Assembly (NCBI RefSeq): GCF_000349325.1
Contig: NC_020504.1
Location: forward strand, 310,001-374,000
From: Streptomyces davaonensis JCM 4913
Lineage (GTDB): Bacteria; Actinomycetota; Actinomycetes; Streptomycetales; Streptomycetaceae
DNA: 64,000 nucleotides
Direction of reading: 5' to 3'
The stretch's first letter is position 1, and each line of letters opens with the position of its first letter. Shown here piece by piece: positions 63,620-64,000 of this stretch. The notes below the pieces were generated by a model. The model ran no database searches and had not been told where the DNA came from. It saw only the letters and a list, made by a program, of their open reading frames with translations. Made by a program: the position numbers and the translations under genes.

Positions 63620-64000
63620 ATGAGCCTGTCAATGGAGTGGGAGCGTGTGGTGGAAGCCCCGATCGAGAACGACCTCTGCACCCGGATCAGGCGGTCGGAG
63701 CAGGCGCTGATGACGCACCACGAGGCAGTACTGCGTGGCTACGGACTGACCATGACGCAGTACACCGTGCTGATGATCCTCTCGCGCGAAGGCGGCATGT
63801 CCGGCGCCCAGCTGGCCCGCTCCTGCGGGGTAACGCAGCAGAGTATGAGCAGCGTGCTGACCAATATGGAAAACAAGGAACTCATCCACCGCGAGACATC
63901 GCCGGTGCACGCCAAGGTGCAGATCGCCACCCTCACCGATGAAGGCCAGGCGCTACTGGACCGCGCTTTCCAGGAGGTGGTCATCCTGGAGCGGGCGCTC
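63620..64000 (+). CDS. MarR-family transcriptional regulator, 3' end beyond window
   Basis: 127 codons are visible from ATG 63620; ATG 63632 and a GTG at 63644 (GGGAGCG upstream) are alternative starts. The winged helix is MTQYTVLMILSREGGMSGAQ, LARSCGVTQQSMSSVLTNME, NKELIHRETSPVHAKVQIAT, LTDEGQALLDRAF. The C-terminal dimer helix is cut by the edge. It is divergent from the quinone oxidoreductase, the classical layout for a local ligand-released repressor. Confidence 0.9.
   Translation, partial: MSLSMEWERVVEAPIENDLCTRIRRSEQALMTHHEAVLRGYGLTMTQYTVLMILSREGGMSGAQLARSCGVTQQSMSSVLTNMENKELIHRETSPVHAKVQIATLTDEGQALLDRAFQEVVILERAL

Overview
The window is high-GC actinobacterial DNA, almost certainly Streptomyces. 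The evidence is strong third-position G/C in the intact genes, GTG and TTG starts behind GGAGG-type ribosome sites, secreted ricin-fold (CBM13) enzymes, an XlnA-type GH10 xylanase, a large LuxR-family regulator of the LAL type, and a dense layer of IS701, IS630, IS5, IS110 and IS200/IS605 debris. That mix of intact accessory operons and broken genes resembles a chromosome arm.

Left edge (1-1650): the start of a lasso-peptide cluster on the minus strand. A 36-residue precursor at 1538-1648 precedes a lasso cyclase that runs off the window. The predicted core begins with Leu and would close its ring on Asp8, as in lagmysin. From 1700 to 4600 lie fragments: a Hint-domain toxin scrap, a frameshifted SUKH-4-like immunity gene and a Ku (NHEJ) pseudogene.

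4650-24100 is the most unusual block. It holds small genes (a Cna_B-like protein, a peptidoglycan-binding protein coupled to a 23-codon ORF and a one-TM protein, a CYTH-like protein, a secreted DUF2690-like protein). These flank four large uncharacterised genes in two convergent pairs: a 2199-residue repeat protein plus a 533-residue partner (plus strand), and a DUF6603-type protein plus a 966-residue partner (minus strand). Both pairs are translationally coupled and meet at a perfect 66-bp palindrome. A protein with three WRWCxxC repeats lies just beyond. I propose this block as the best candidate for an undescribed multi-protein system; its function is unknown.

24100-36300: a winged-helix regulator, a secreted protein, a complete IS701-family element with a 4-bp target duplication, a cluster of transposase and MFS fragments, a 1097-residue propeller protein with C-terminal helical repeats, and a SAM-methyltransferase gene destroyed by a deletion and a solo IS605 right end. 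An S51 peptidase follows. 37600-44300: a ricin-fold secreted protein divergent from a LAL regulator, then a remnant of an integrase / small HTH / zinc-ribbon recombinase unit. 44300-49900: a two-component system divergent from an ABC-2 export operon, with a 31-bp palindrome between them.

49900-64000: a complete IS605-type element (divergent tnpA/tnpB with overlapping start codons), a 39-residue secreted peptide, an aadA-like nucleotidyltransferase, an ADP-ribosylglycohydrolase fragment, and a divergent xylan-degradation pair (GH62 arabinofuranosidase and GH10 xylanase, both with CBM13). Then comes a barstar-like inhibitor gene cleanly interrupted by an IS630 element, a RidA-like protein, and a quinone oxidoreductase divergent from a MarR regulator cut by the right edge.
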